44,737 nucleotides of DNA, taken from NCBI RefSeq assembly GCF_000710915.1, contig NZ_BAUA01000201.1, forward strand, positions 1 through 44,737, read 5' to 3'. The notes beneath the pieces are model-generated. The model saw nothing but the letters and a program-made list of their open reading frames with translations. It was not told where the DNA came from and did not search any database. Below, in pieces: positions 32,671-39,984 of the stretch. How positions within the stretch are numbered: position 1 is the stretch's first letter; every line of letters starts with the position of its first letter. The position numbers were made by a program, and so were the translations under genes. This DNA is from Nocardia brasiliensis IFM 10847 (lineage in GTDB: Bacteria; Actinomycetota; Actinomycetes; Mycobacteriales; Mycobacteriaceae).

Positions 32671-33828
32671 ATGACCGGTTCCGGTGCGGTGGTCCCGCTG
32701 CGGGAGCTGCTGCTCGTCCTGCTCATCTCCGCGGTGATCACCTTCCTCGCCACCGGCGGAATCCGCACGCTCGCCATCGGTTTCGGCGCCGTGGCGGTGC
32801 CGCGGGAACGTGACGTGCACGTCAAGCCGATCCCGCGGATGGGCGGCGTCGGCATCTACGTCGGAGTGGTCGGCGCGATGCTGTTCGCGCATCAATTGCC
32901 CGCGCTGCGAAGGGGTTTCGACTACAGCCCGAACATCCCGGCGGCGGTGCTGGTGGCCGCGACGATCATCGTCGCGGTCGGCATCGTAGACGACCGCTGG
33001 GGCCTGGACGCGCTCACCAAGTTCGCCGGGCAGGTGACCGCCGCCGGTGTCATGGCCGTGATGGGACTGAGCTGGTACAGCATCTACAACCCGTTCAACA
33101 ACACCACGGTGTTTCTGGACGCGTTGCAGGGCGGCCTGGTCACCGTCGCGGTGACCGTCACCCTGGTGAACGCGATGAACTTCGTCGACGGCCTGGACGG
33201 CCTGGCGGCCGGGCTCGGCCTGATCGCCGCAATCGCGGTGTTCGTGTTCTCGCTCGGCCTGATGAACGAGCAAGGCGGTTCGGTAGACACCTACCCGCCT
33301 GCCCTGCTGGCCGCCGCGCTGGCGGGCGCCTGCCTGGGTTTCCTGCCGCACAATTTCCAGCCCGCCCGGATCTTCATGGGTGACTCGGGCTCGATGCTGA
33401 TCGGGCTGGTGCTGGCCGCGGTCTCGACCAGCGCGTCCGGGCGCATCCCGCTGCAGGGTTTCGGTCCGCGCGACATCGTCGGCCTGCTGTCGCCGCTGCT
33501 GCTGGTCGGCGCGGTGATGTTCATTCCGGTGCTGGATCTGGTGCTGGCCATCGTGCGCCGGGTGCGCGCGGGTGTGAGTTTCTCCACTCCGGACAAGATG
33601 CACCTGCACCACCGGCTGCTGCAGATCGGGCATTCGCATCGCCGCGTGGTGTTGCTCATCTATTTGTGGGTCGGCATCCTCGCGTTCGGCGCCGTCGGTA
33701 CCGCGTTGATGGACCGCCGTCTGGTGATCCTGCTGATGGCGGGCGGACTGGTGTTCGCCCTGGTGGTGACCGCGATCCCTGGCCTGCGCCGCGGGGAGCA
33801 AACCGAGCACCATCCGCCCTCCGGGTAA
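32671..33828 (+). CDS. wecA: Undecaprenyl/decaprenyl-phosphate GlcNAc-1-phosphate transferase
   Basis: About 385 residues with roughly eleven membrane helices, in the MraY/WecA family. It links GlcNAc-1-phosphate to a polyprenyl phosphate; in mycolic-acid bacteria this starts the linker between peptidoglycan and arabinogalactan. The cytoplasmic loops carry VDDRWGL (106-112), NAMNFVDGLDG (167-177), MGDSG (236-240) and HLHHRL (311-316), the HxHH signature of the WecA branch. The ATG at 32671 and the GTG at 32662 are both possible; neither has a clear ribosome site. Its TAA stop forms part of the -10 element of the next gene. Confidence 0.92.
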   Translation: MTGSGAVVPLRELLLVLLISAVITFLATGGIRTLAIGFGAVAVPRERDVHVKPIPRMGGVGIYVGVVGAMLFAHQLPALRRGFDYSPNIPAAVLVAATIIVAVGIVDDRWGLDALTKFAGQVTAAGVMAVMGLSWYSIYNPFNNTTVFLDALQGGLVTVAVTVTLVNAMNFVDGLDGLAAGLGLIAAIAVFVFSLGLMNEQGGSVDTYPPALLAAALAGACLGFLPHNFQPARIFMGDSGSMLIGLVLAAVSTSASGRIPLQGFGPRDIVGLLSPLLLVGAVMFIPVLDLVLAIVRRVRAGVSFSTPDKMHLHHRLLQIGHSHRRVVLLIYLWVGILAFGAVGTALMDRRLVILLMAGGLVFALVVTAIPGLRRGEQTEHHPPSG

Positions 33829-33831
33829 GGT
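33826..33831 (+). promoter_or_regulatory. -10 element overlapping the wecA stop codon
   Basis: TAAGGT ends 8 nt before the GTG at 33840. Its first three bases are the TAA stop of wecA. It predicts a leaderless transcript for the atpI-like gene and possibly the atp operon. Confidence 0.4.
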
Positions 33832-33839
33832 TTGCAGGC

Positions 33840-34295
33840 GTGAGCTTTGTTCCTACCCCTGTTCCCGGTCCGGACGCCCCGCTGAAAGCGGCGCTGCGCT
33901 ACGGCTTGATCGGGCTGGGCGTGCTGGTCGTGCTCGCCGTCGCGATCGCCACGGCGGTCGCGGGCGTGCCCGGCCTGTGGGGTGCGCTGCTCGGCGCGGC
34001 CATCGGCGGCGGCTTCATCCTGACCACGGCCGCTGTGGTGTTGTTCGGCGCAAAATTGCCGCCGACCACCGCGGGCATGGTGATGCTGGCCAGCTGGGTC
34101 GGCAAAATGCTGGTTGCCCTGATCGTTATAGCGATCTTGAATCAATTCGCCTTTTATGACCGGATCGCACTGTTCCTGACCGTTGTCGGAGCGCTGGTAA
34201 TCGTGCTCGGCGCGGAGACGTACGGCGTTCTGCGACAGAAGGTTCCGTATGTGACGGTGCCCGATGTGCCGAGCGACACAGCTACCGGCGAGTAA
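33840..34295 (+). CDS. AtpI-like membrane protein upstream of the atp operon
   Basis: 151 residues with four hydrophobic segments (LIGLGVLVVLAVAIATAVAG, LWGALLGAAIGGGFIL, GMVMLASWVGKMLVALIVI, IALFLTVVGALVIVLGA). It holds the place of the mycobacterial Rv1303 gene before atpB and has the size and layout of AtpI, which helps assemble the c-ring or import Mg2+ in some bacteria. Sequence similarity to AtpI is weak by eye, so the role is inferred from position. The GTG at 33840 is preceded by TAAGGT-8 nt, with no ribosome site. A longer frame upstream overlaps wecA and is a shadow. Confidence 0.75.
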   Translation: MSFVPTPVPGPDAPLKAALRYGLIGLGVLVVLAVAIATAVAGVPGLWGALLGAAIGGGFILTTAAVVLFGAKLPPTTAGMVMLASWVGKMLVALIVIAILNQFAFYDRIALFLTVVGALVIVLGAETYGVLRQKVPYVTVPDVPSDTATGE

Positions 34296-34605
34296 TAACC
34301 GCCACCCCCCTACACGCTGTCGTAGATAACTTGGTAAAGTGTTGGTAAGCAAGCTGCCAAGCGAAGGGTGGTCACCCCGACCGCCCCGAGTGACGCTATG
34401 CTTACTGCCGTGCCGGGCTCCGAGGGGTTCCGGTTCTGCATGTCGACGATGTCGCCGACACACGTACAGACGCCAGGTGGAATCCCAACCCGCCGCACAG
34501 CTGCTGACGAATTTCGAGCCGACCTGAGTCGACCCAAATTGATCGTCAATGTCCGATCGAACCGCGGGATCAACCGAACCCACGGCCCGAACACGGGAGA
34601 GAACG
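34296..34605 (+). other. Intergenic region before atpB
   Basis: This 310-bp gap should hold the main atp promoter. TTGGTAA occurs at 34331 and 34342, a direct repeat 11 bp apart, and the second copy belongs to an inverted TTGG...CCAA pair ending near 34360. TATGCT near 34397 is a possible -10. No gene is credible. A lone ATG at 34549 lies in frame with atpB but has no ribosome site. Confidence 0.4.
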
Positions 34606-35397
34606 CTGAGCGTCACCACTTTGGCGGGCGAGTTCCACGCGCCATCGCTAACCGACTTCTTCCCTCCAGCGCTGCTGTTCGAGGGTACGCCGTTCGAACT
34701 CGATCGTTTGATGGCGATCCGGCTTCTGATGACCGGTGTCCTGATTGTCGTGATGATGCTCGCTTTTCGCAATCCGCGCCTCATCCCGCGCGGGCTGCAG
34801 AACGTCGCGGAAACCGGTCTGGTCTTCGTGAAGGAACAGATTTGCGACGAAGTTTTGGGCAAGGAATCCGGACGTAAGTTCTTCCCGCTCATCGCGACCA
34901 TCTTCTTCGCGGTCCTGTTCTTGAACTTCTCCGGTGTCATTCCCGGATTGAACATCTCGTCGAACGCTCGAATCGGCATGCCGCTGGTCCTGGCCGTCAT
35001 CGCGTACGTCGCCTTCAACTACGTCGGCATCAAAAAGTACGGATTCTTTACGTACCTGCGTAGCAGCATCGTGGTACCGAATGTGCCCCCTGCGCTCCAC
35101 GTACTGCTGATTCCGATCGAGTTCGTCTCGACCTTCATCCTGCGTCCGTTCACGCTGACCGTCCGACTCATGGCGAACATGCTGGCCGGACATATCATGT
35201 TGGTGCTGTTCTTCAGTGCTACCTGGTTCTTCTTGTTCGACGCCGTCGCGTGGATGAAAGTGTTCTCGCCCTTCTCGCTCCTCGCGGGATTCGCGTTCAC
35301 TCTCTTCGAGCTGTTGGTCATCTTCCTGCAGGCCTATGTGTTTGCGCTGCTGACCGCCGTTTACATCGGACTCGCACAACACGCAGATTCACACTGA
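34606..35397 (+). CDS. atpB: ATP synthase Fo subunit a
   Basis: 263 residues from the proposed start. Subunit a forms the proton half-channels beside the c-ring. It has five to six membrane helices. The essential arginine is in FTLTVRLMANMLAGH, matching the E. coli Arg210 region, and the last helix ends LLTAVYIGLAQHA. The start is unusual: GGGAGA (34595-34600) lies 5 nt before a CTG at 34606, giving LSVTTLAGEFHAPSL. The only upstream ATG (34549) has no ribosome site, and the TTG at 34621 is too far from it. I therefore propose a CTG start, with ATG 34549 as the alternative. It is the first gene of the eight-gene ATP synthase operon. Confidence 0.9.
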   Translation: MSVTTLAGEFHAPSLTDFFPPALLFEGTPFELDRLMAIRLLMTGVLIVVMMLAFRNPRLIPRGLQNVAETGLVFVKEQICDEVLGKESGRKFFPLIATIFFAVLFLNFSGVIPGLNISSNARIGMPLVLAVIAYVAFNYVGIKKYGFFTYLRSSIVVPNVPPALHVLLIPIEFVSTFILRPFTLTVRLMANMLAGHIMLVLFFSATWFFLFDAVAWMKVFSPFSLLAGFAFTLFELLVIFLQAYVFALLTAVYIGLAQHADSH

Positions 35398-35472
35398 CCT
35401 GCCTGACCGAACGTTAAACCTGCTACACCTCGTCGACCGGCGGGTGTGCAACAGAAAGGGAATGGAAGACTC

Positions 35473-35721
35473 ATGAGCCTCGCGTACCTGGCCCAGGAAG
35501 CCGCAACCACCTCTGAGAAGATCAAGGGCTACGGCGCCATCGGCTACGGTCTGGCGGCCATCGGCCCGGGCATCGGCGTCGGCATCGTCGTCGGTAAGGC
35601 CATCGAAGGTATCGCCCGTCAGCCCGAGCTGCAGGGCACCATCCGGACCAACATGTTCCTCGGCATCGCGTTCACTGAGGCGCTTGCCCTGATCGGCCTC
35701 GTCGCCGGCTTCATCTTCTGA
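35473..35721 (+). CDS. atpE: ATP synthase Fo subunit c
   Basis: 82 residues, two membrane helices joined by the polar loop ARQPELQG. Copies form the rotating c-ring. The proton carrier is Glu69 in IAFTEALALIG, and the glycine-rich packing motif GPGIGVGIVVG lies in helix 1. The sequence resembles Streptomyces-type c subunits more than mycobacterial AtpE. The N-terminus SLAYLAQEAATTSEKIKGYGAIG is rather long and polar. GGAAG lies 6 nt before the ATG. It is a hot spot for diarylquinoline resistance in mycobacteria; no inference is made for this strain. Confidence 0.96.
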   Translation: MSLAYLAQEAATTSEKIKGYGAIGYGLAAIGPGIGVGIVVGKAIEGIARQPELQGTIRTNMFLGIAFTEALALIGLVAGFIF

Positions 35722-35726
35722 TTCCG

Positions 35727-36290
35727 ATGAACGAGTTCTCTGTTCTCGCAGCGGGAAGCGGAGAGGATGTGAATCCTCTTCTCCCCGAGACATACGACAT
35801 CGTCTGGTCCGTGGTCTGCGTCGCGATCATCGCGGTTCTCTTCTACAAGTACGTGATCCCACGTCTGATGAAGGTGCTCGACGAGCGCGCCGACAAGATC
35901 GAGGGCGGCATCAAGCGCGCCGAGGTCGCGCAGGAAGAGGCCCAGCTCACGCTGCAGCAGTACCAGCAGCAGCTGGCCGACGCCCGGCTGGAGGCAGCCC
36001 GGATCCGCGAGGAAGCGCGCACCCAGGGCCAGCAGATCCTCGCGCAGATGCGCGCGGAGGCCCAGGCCGAAAGCGACCGCATCGTCGCCGCTGGTCAGCA
36101 CCAGCTGGAGGCGCAGCGCCAGCACATCCTGACCGAACTGCGCACCGAACTCGGCCAGACCGCCGTAGATTTGGCCGAAAAGATTATCGGACAGTCGGTT
36201 TCGGACGAAGCTAAGCAGGCTGCGTCCATCGAGCGGTTCCTGACCGAACTCGATGACGAGTCGAAAGCCGGCATCGGGGTCGGAAGGTAG
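35727..36290 (+). CDS. atpF: ATP synthase Fo subunit b
   Basis: 187 residues. One N-terminal membrane helix (about 24-44, YDIVWSVVCVAIIAVLFYKYVI) is followed by a long charged coiled coil rich in Glu, Gln, Ala and Arg. It forms the peripheral stalk that holds F1 still and ends with the delta-binding region (TAVDLAEKIIGQSV). It begins 5 nt after the atpE stop and the delta gene follows closely. Only one b-type gene is seen, so the stalk is presumably a b homodimer. Confidence 0.95.
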   Translation: MNEFSVLAAGSGEDVNPLLPETYDIVWSVVCVAIIAVLFYKYVIPRLMKVLDERADKIEGGIKRAEVAQEEAQLTLQQYQQQLADARLEAARIREEARTQGQQILAQMRAEAQAESDRIVAAGQHQLEAQRQHILTELRTELGQTAVDLAEKIIGQSVSDEAKQAASIERFLTELDDESKAGIGVGR

Positions 36291-36300
36291 CGACGCGAAA

Positions 36301-37122
36301 GTGAGAAGCATGTACGCAGCGAGCCGCGAGGCCTGCGCCCGGTCTCGGGAGGCGCTCAGGGCCGCTCTGGCCGGAAGCGACAGTGTCGCGGCCACAACGG
36401 GTTCCGAATTGTTCGCCGTTGTCGCCGTGCTGGACGACCAGCGTTCGCTGCGTGTTGCGCTCGCGGACGTGTCGGTGCCGGGTTCGGCGCGGGCCGAGCT
36501 CAGCGAACGGGTCTTCGGTGGAAAGGTCAGCCCGGCCACGCAGGCGGTGCTGACCACCGCCGTGGCCCAGGACTGGTCTCGGACCGCCGACCTGGTCGAC
36601 ACCCTGGTGTTGCTCGGACAGGAGGCATTGCTCGAGTCGGCCGCGGACACCGGCCGGCTCGACGCGGTCGAGGACGAACTGTTCCGGCTCGGCCGGATCG
36701 TCAGCGACAACCCCGAGCTGGAGCAGGCCCTTTCCGATCGGACGAAGCCGGCCGAGGCCAAGCGGGCACTGATCGAGCGGCTGCTCAACGGCAAGACCGA
36801 AACCATCACCCTCACCCTGGCAGAACAGGTGGTGGCCAGGCAGAAGGCAGCAGTCGGCGCCGCGGCGTTCGACGAGCTTTCCGACCTGGCAGCGGCTCGT
36901 CGTGACCAGATCGTCGCGCATGTCCGCGCGGCCATCGCACTCTCGGCACAGCAGCGGGAGCGGCTCGCCGCATCGTTGCACCGTATCTACGGCAAGCCGA
37001 TTCAGGTGCACGTGCAGGTCGACCCGAGTCTGCTGAGCGGGCTGGTCGTACACGTCGGCGACGACGTGATCGACGGCAGCGCCATCGGCCGACTGGAACG
37101 GCTGCGTCGGTCCCTGGCCTGA
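36301..37122 (+). CDS. atpH: ATP synthase F1 subunit delta, not fused to b
   Basis: About 273 residues. It joins the peripheral stalk to the top of F1. The N-terminal helical domain (MYAASREACARSREALRAAL) and the C-terminal GKPIQVHVQVDPSLLSGLVV block are typical. In Mycobacterium this gene encodes a fusion of a second b subunit to delta of about 446 residues. Here there is no such extension, which separates this genome from that genus. Starts at 36253 (ATG, overlapping atpF), 36301 (GTG) and 36310 (ATG) are possible; I chose 36301 because the sequence before it does not look conserved and GGAAGG is 13 nt away, a weak choice. Confidence 0.93.
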   Translation: MRSMYAASREACARSREALRAALAGSDSVAATTGSELFAVVAVLDDQRSLRVALADVSVPGSARAELSERVFGGKVSPATQAVLTTAVAQDWSRTADLVDTLVLLGQEALLESAADTGRLDAVEDELFRLGRIVSDNPELEQALSDRTKPAEAKRALIERLLNGKTETITLTLAEQVVARQKAAVGAAAFDELSDLAAARRDQIVAHVRAAIALSAQQRERLAASLHRIYGKPIQVHVQVDPSLLSGLVVHVGDDVIDGSAIGRLERLRRSLA

Positions 37123-37146
37123 CGCACGCCCGGGTTCACCCACCCC

Positions 37147-37161
37147 GCCGGCTTCGCCGGC
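37147..37161 (+). other. Small hairpin between atpH and atpA
   Basis: GCCGGC (37147-37152) pairs with GCCGGC (37156-37161) around TTC. It sits in an 84-nt gap with C-rich runs on both sides (CCACCCC and ACCCCCTCCC). It could tune mRNA stability or translation between atpH and atpA; too short to be a typical terminator. Confidence 0.45.
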
Positions 37162-37206
37162 TGCCGACCCCCTCCCGACATTCGACACAGCGAGAGCAGG
37201 AAGAAC

Positions 37207-38844
37207 ATGGCGGAGCTGACGATCTCCTCCGACGAGATCCGTAGCGCGATCGAGAGCTACACCCAGAGCTACACCCCGGAAACCTCCATCGAGGAAGTCG
37301 GTGTTGTCACCGACACCGCAGACGGCATCGCGCACGTGAGCGGTCTGCCCTCGGCGATGGCCAACGAGCTGCTCGAGTTCCCGGGCGGGGTGCTGGGCGT
37401 GGCGCTGAACCTCGAGGACCGCGAGATCGGTGCGGTCATCCTCGGCGAGTACGCCAACCTCGAAGAGGGCCAGCAGGTCCGCCGCACCGGCGACGTGCTC
37501 TCGGTGCCCGTCGGTGACAAGTTCCTCGGCCGCGTGGTCGACCCGCTCGGTCACCCGATCGACGGTCTCGGTGAGATCGAGTCCGAAGAGCAGCGCGTGC
37601 TCGAGCTGCAGGCCGCGACCGTGCTGGAGCGTCAGCCCGTCGAGGAGCCGCTGGCGACCGGTATCACCGCCATCGACGCCCTCACCGCGATCGGCCGCGG
37701 CCAGCGTCAGCTGGTCATCGGTGACCGCAAGACCGGCAAGACCGCGGTCTGCATCGACGCCATCCTGGCGCAGAAGGCCAACTGGGATTCCGGTGACCCG
37801 GCCAAGCAGGTGCGCTGCATCTACGTCGCCATCGGTCAGAAGGGTTCCACCATCGCGGGCGTCAAGACCGCGCTGGAAGAGCACGGTGCGCTGGAGTACA
37901 CCACCATCGTCGCGGCCCCTGCTTCGGACTCCGCCGGCTTCAAATGGCTTGCGCCGTACACCGGTTCGGCCATCGGCCAGCACTGGATGTACCAGGGCAA
38001 GCACGTTCTCATCGTGTTCGACGACCTGACCAAGCAGGCCGAGGCCTACCGCGCCATCTCGCTGCTGCTGCGTCGCCCGCCGGGCCGCGAGGCGTACCCG
38101 GGTGACGTCTTCTACCTGCACTCCCGTCTGCTGGAGCGTTGCGCCAAGCTGTCCGACGAGATGGGCGCCGGCTCGATGACCGGTCTGCCGATCATCGAGA
38201 CCAAGGCCAACGACATCTCGGCGTTCATCCCGACCAACGTCATCTCCATCACCGACGGCCAGGTCTTCCTCGAGTCCGACCTGTTCAACAAGGGTGTCCG
38301 CCCGGCGATCAACGTCGGTACCTCGGTCTCCCGTGTCGGTGGCGCCGCGCAGACCAAGGGCATGAAGAAGGTCGCCGGTTCGCTGCGTCTGGAAATGGCC
38401 CAGTTCCGTGAGCTGGAGGCGTTCTCCGCCTTCGCCTCCGACCTCGACGCCGCCTCGCTCGCTCAGCTCGAGCGTGGCGCCCGCTGGGTCGAGCTGCTCA
38501 AGCAGGACCAGTACTCGCCGGTCGCGGTCGAGGACCAGATCGTCTCGATCTACCTGGTCGACGCGGGCTACTACGACTCGGTTCCGGTCGCCGACATCCG
38601 TCGCTTCAACCGTGAGGTGCTCGAGCACCTGCACCGGGCCGCGGCCGATGCCTTCAAGACCATCGAGGGCGGCAAGGTGCTCGCGGACGAGGCCGCCGAC
38701 CAGATCAAGGCCGAGACCGACAAGTTCAAGCAGGGCTTCCTCGCTTCCGACGGCAGCCGCGTCGTGAACGAGGCCGAGGCGGGCGACCTCGAGCACGAAG
38801 AGGTCGAGACCCTCTCGGTCACTCGCAAGCACGTCGAGAAGTGA
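37207..38844 (+). CDS. atpA: ATP synthase F1 subunit alpha
   Basis: 545 residues. It is the non-catalytic nucleotide-binding subunit of the F1 hexamer. The beta-barrel domain is followed by the P-loop GDRKTGKT at 172-179 and the conserved GRPAINVGTSVSRVGG-like block (VRPAINVGTSVSRVGGAAQ). E. coli alpha has 513 residues; the extra C-terminal tail (from about 512, ASDGSRVVNEAEAGDLEHE) corresponds to the extension known in mycobacteria to suppress ATP hydrolysis. The ATG at 37207 follows AGCAGGAAG. Intact and standard for the group. Confidence 0.97.
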   Translation: MAELTISSDEIRSAIESYTQSYTPETSIEEVGVVTDTADGIAHVSGLPSAMANELLEFPGGVLGVALNLEDREIGAVILGEYANLEEGQQVRRTGDVLSVPVGDKFLGRVVDPLGHPIDGLGEIESEEQRVLELQAATVLERQPVEEPLATGITAIDALTAIGRGQRQLVIGDRKTGKTAVCIDAILAQKANWDSGDPAKQVRCIYVAIGQKGSTIAGVKTALEEHGALEYTTIVAAPASDSAGFKWLAPYTGSAIGQHWMYQGKHVLIVFDDLTKQAEAYRAISLLLRRPPGREAYPGDVFYLHSRLLERCAKLSDEMGAGSMTGLPIIETKANDISAFIPTNVISITDGQVFLESDLFNKGVRPAINVGTSVSRVGGAAQTKGMKKVAGSLRLEMAQFRELEAFSAFASDLDAASLAQLERGARWVELLKQDQYSPVAVEDQIVSIYLVDAGYYDSVPVADIRRFNREVLEHLHRAAADAFKTIEGGKVLADEAADQIKAETDKFKQGFLASDGSRVVNEAEAGDLEHEEVETLSVTRKHVEK

Positions 38845-38913
38845 CCCAGGTTCGAGACTGATGCGAGCCAAGGGTTACCCAATGCAAGCGAATGAAGGGA
38901 GTGTGAACCGCTG

Positions 38914-39885
38914 ATGGCAAGCTTGCGTGAATTGCGCTCCCGCATTCGTGGTGTGAATTCGATCAAGAAGATCACCAAGGCCCAGGAGCTGATCGCGACC
39001 TCGCGCATCTCCAAGGCGCAGGCCAGGGTCGCGGCCGCGAAGCCCTACGCCGAGGAGATCACCAAGGTCCTCAGCGAGCTGGCGAGCGCGTCGCAGAACC
39101 TCACCCACCCGCTGCTGACCGAGCGCGCCGACCCGCGCCGGGCCGCCGTGCTGGTGATCACCAGTGACAGCGGCATGGCCGGTGGTTACAACTCCAACGT
39201 GCTCAAGCGCGCCGAGGAGTTGATGCACACGCTGCGTGGCGAGGGCAAGGAACCGGTGATCTACGTGATGGGCAACAAGGGCCTCACGTACTACACCTTC
39301 CGCAACCGCACGCCGGTCGCGTCGTGGACCGGGTTCTCGCAGCAGCCGAAGTACACCGATGCTTCGGCCGCCTGCAACCACCTGGTCGAGGCCTTCATGG
39401 CCGGCTCCGACGGCACGGTCCCCGCGCCGAACGGGACCGGCGATATCGCGGGCGTCGATGAGCTCCACATCGTGTACACGCGGTTCGTGTCGATGCTGAC
39501 GCAGACCCCGGAGGTGCGCCGCCTGGCGCCGATCCAGGTGAGCTACGTCGACGAGAACTTCGACATGGGTGAGGATTTCGTGTCCGATTCGCCGACGGCG
39601 GACGTGCACGCGCAGTACGAATTCGAGCCCGACGCGAGTGTGCTGCTGGCGGCCCTGCTGCCGAAGTACATCAACACGCGTATCTACTCATCGTTGCTCG
39701 AGGCAGCGGCATCCGAGTCCGCGGCTCGGCGCACCGCAATGAAGGCAGCCACCGACAACGCCAACGAACTGGCCACTGATCTTTCCCGGCAGGCGAACTC
39801 GGTGCGGCAGGCCCAGATCACCCAGGAAATCAGTGAAATCGTGGGCGGCGTGAACGCGCTGGCTGCGAGCTCGGACCGCGACTAG
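38914..39885 (+). CDS. atpG: ATP synthase F1 subunit gamma, with actinobacterial loop
   Basis: 323 residues; E. coli gamma has about 287. It is the central rotor shaft. The N-terminal LRELRSRIRGVNSIKKITKAQELI and the C-terminal helix ending QITQEISEIVGGVNALA form the coiled coil. Between them lies GSDGTVPAPNGTGDIAG (164-180), a loop also present in mycobacterial gamma subunits and thought to affect latency and coupling. AGGGAG lies about 12 nt before the ATG. A strong RNA structure follows the gene. Confidence 0.96.
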   Translation: MASLRELRSRIRGVNSIKKITKAQELIATSRISKAQARVAAAKPYAEEITKVLSELASASQNLTHPLLTERADPRRAAVLVITSDSGMAGGYNSNVLKRAEELMHTLRGEGKEPVIYVMGNKGLTYYTFRNRTPVASWTGFSQQPKYTDASAACNHLVEAFMAGSDGTVPAPNGTGDIAGVDELHIVYTRFVSMLTQTPEVRRLAPIQVSYVDENFDMGEDFVSDSPTADVHAQYEFEPDASVLLAALLPKYINTRIYSSLLEAAASESAARRTAMKAATDNANELATDLSRQANSVRQAQITQEISEIVGGVNALAASSDRD

Positions 39886-39889
39886 CGCC

Positions 39890-39956
39890 GCGGCCTGAGG
39901 GACGGGCCCCGGAGGAGGTAGCGGAGCGTGACCACGCAGGGGCCCCCGAAGGCCGC
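39890..39956 (+). other. Nested three-helix RNA structure between atpG and atpD
   Basis: Three helices are nested in one 67-nt stretch. The outer helix is GCGGCCT (39890-39896) with AGGCCGC (39950-39956). The middle helix is GGGCCCC (39904-39910) with GGGGCCC (39939-39945). The inner helix is GCGT (39926-39929) with ACGC (39934-39937) around GACC. It fills most of the 99-nt gap and ends 28 nt before the atpD start. It lacks a U-tract and does not look like a terminator of an operon that must continue. Confidence 0.65.
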
Positions 39957-39984
39957 AATCTGACACAGAGAGAATCCAAACCAA

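Noticed and set aside
37123..37206. 6C-type RNA between atpH and atpA
   Set aside because: There are C-rich runs and one hairpin, but not the two stem-loops with the conserved runs of six C expected for that class.
36211..38871. Very long open frame antisense to atpA (886 codons)
   Set aside because: It mirrors the codon bias of atpA on the other strand, has no family motif and is rich in Asp, Arg and Val, as high-GC shadows are.
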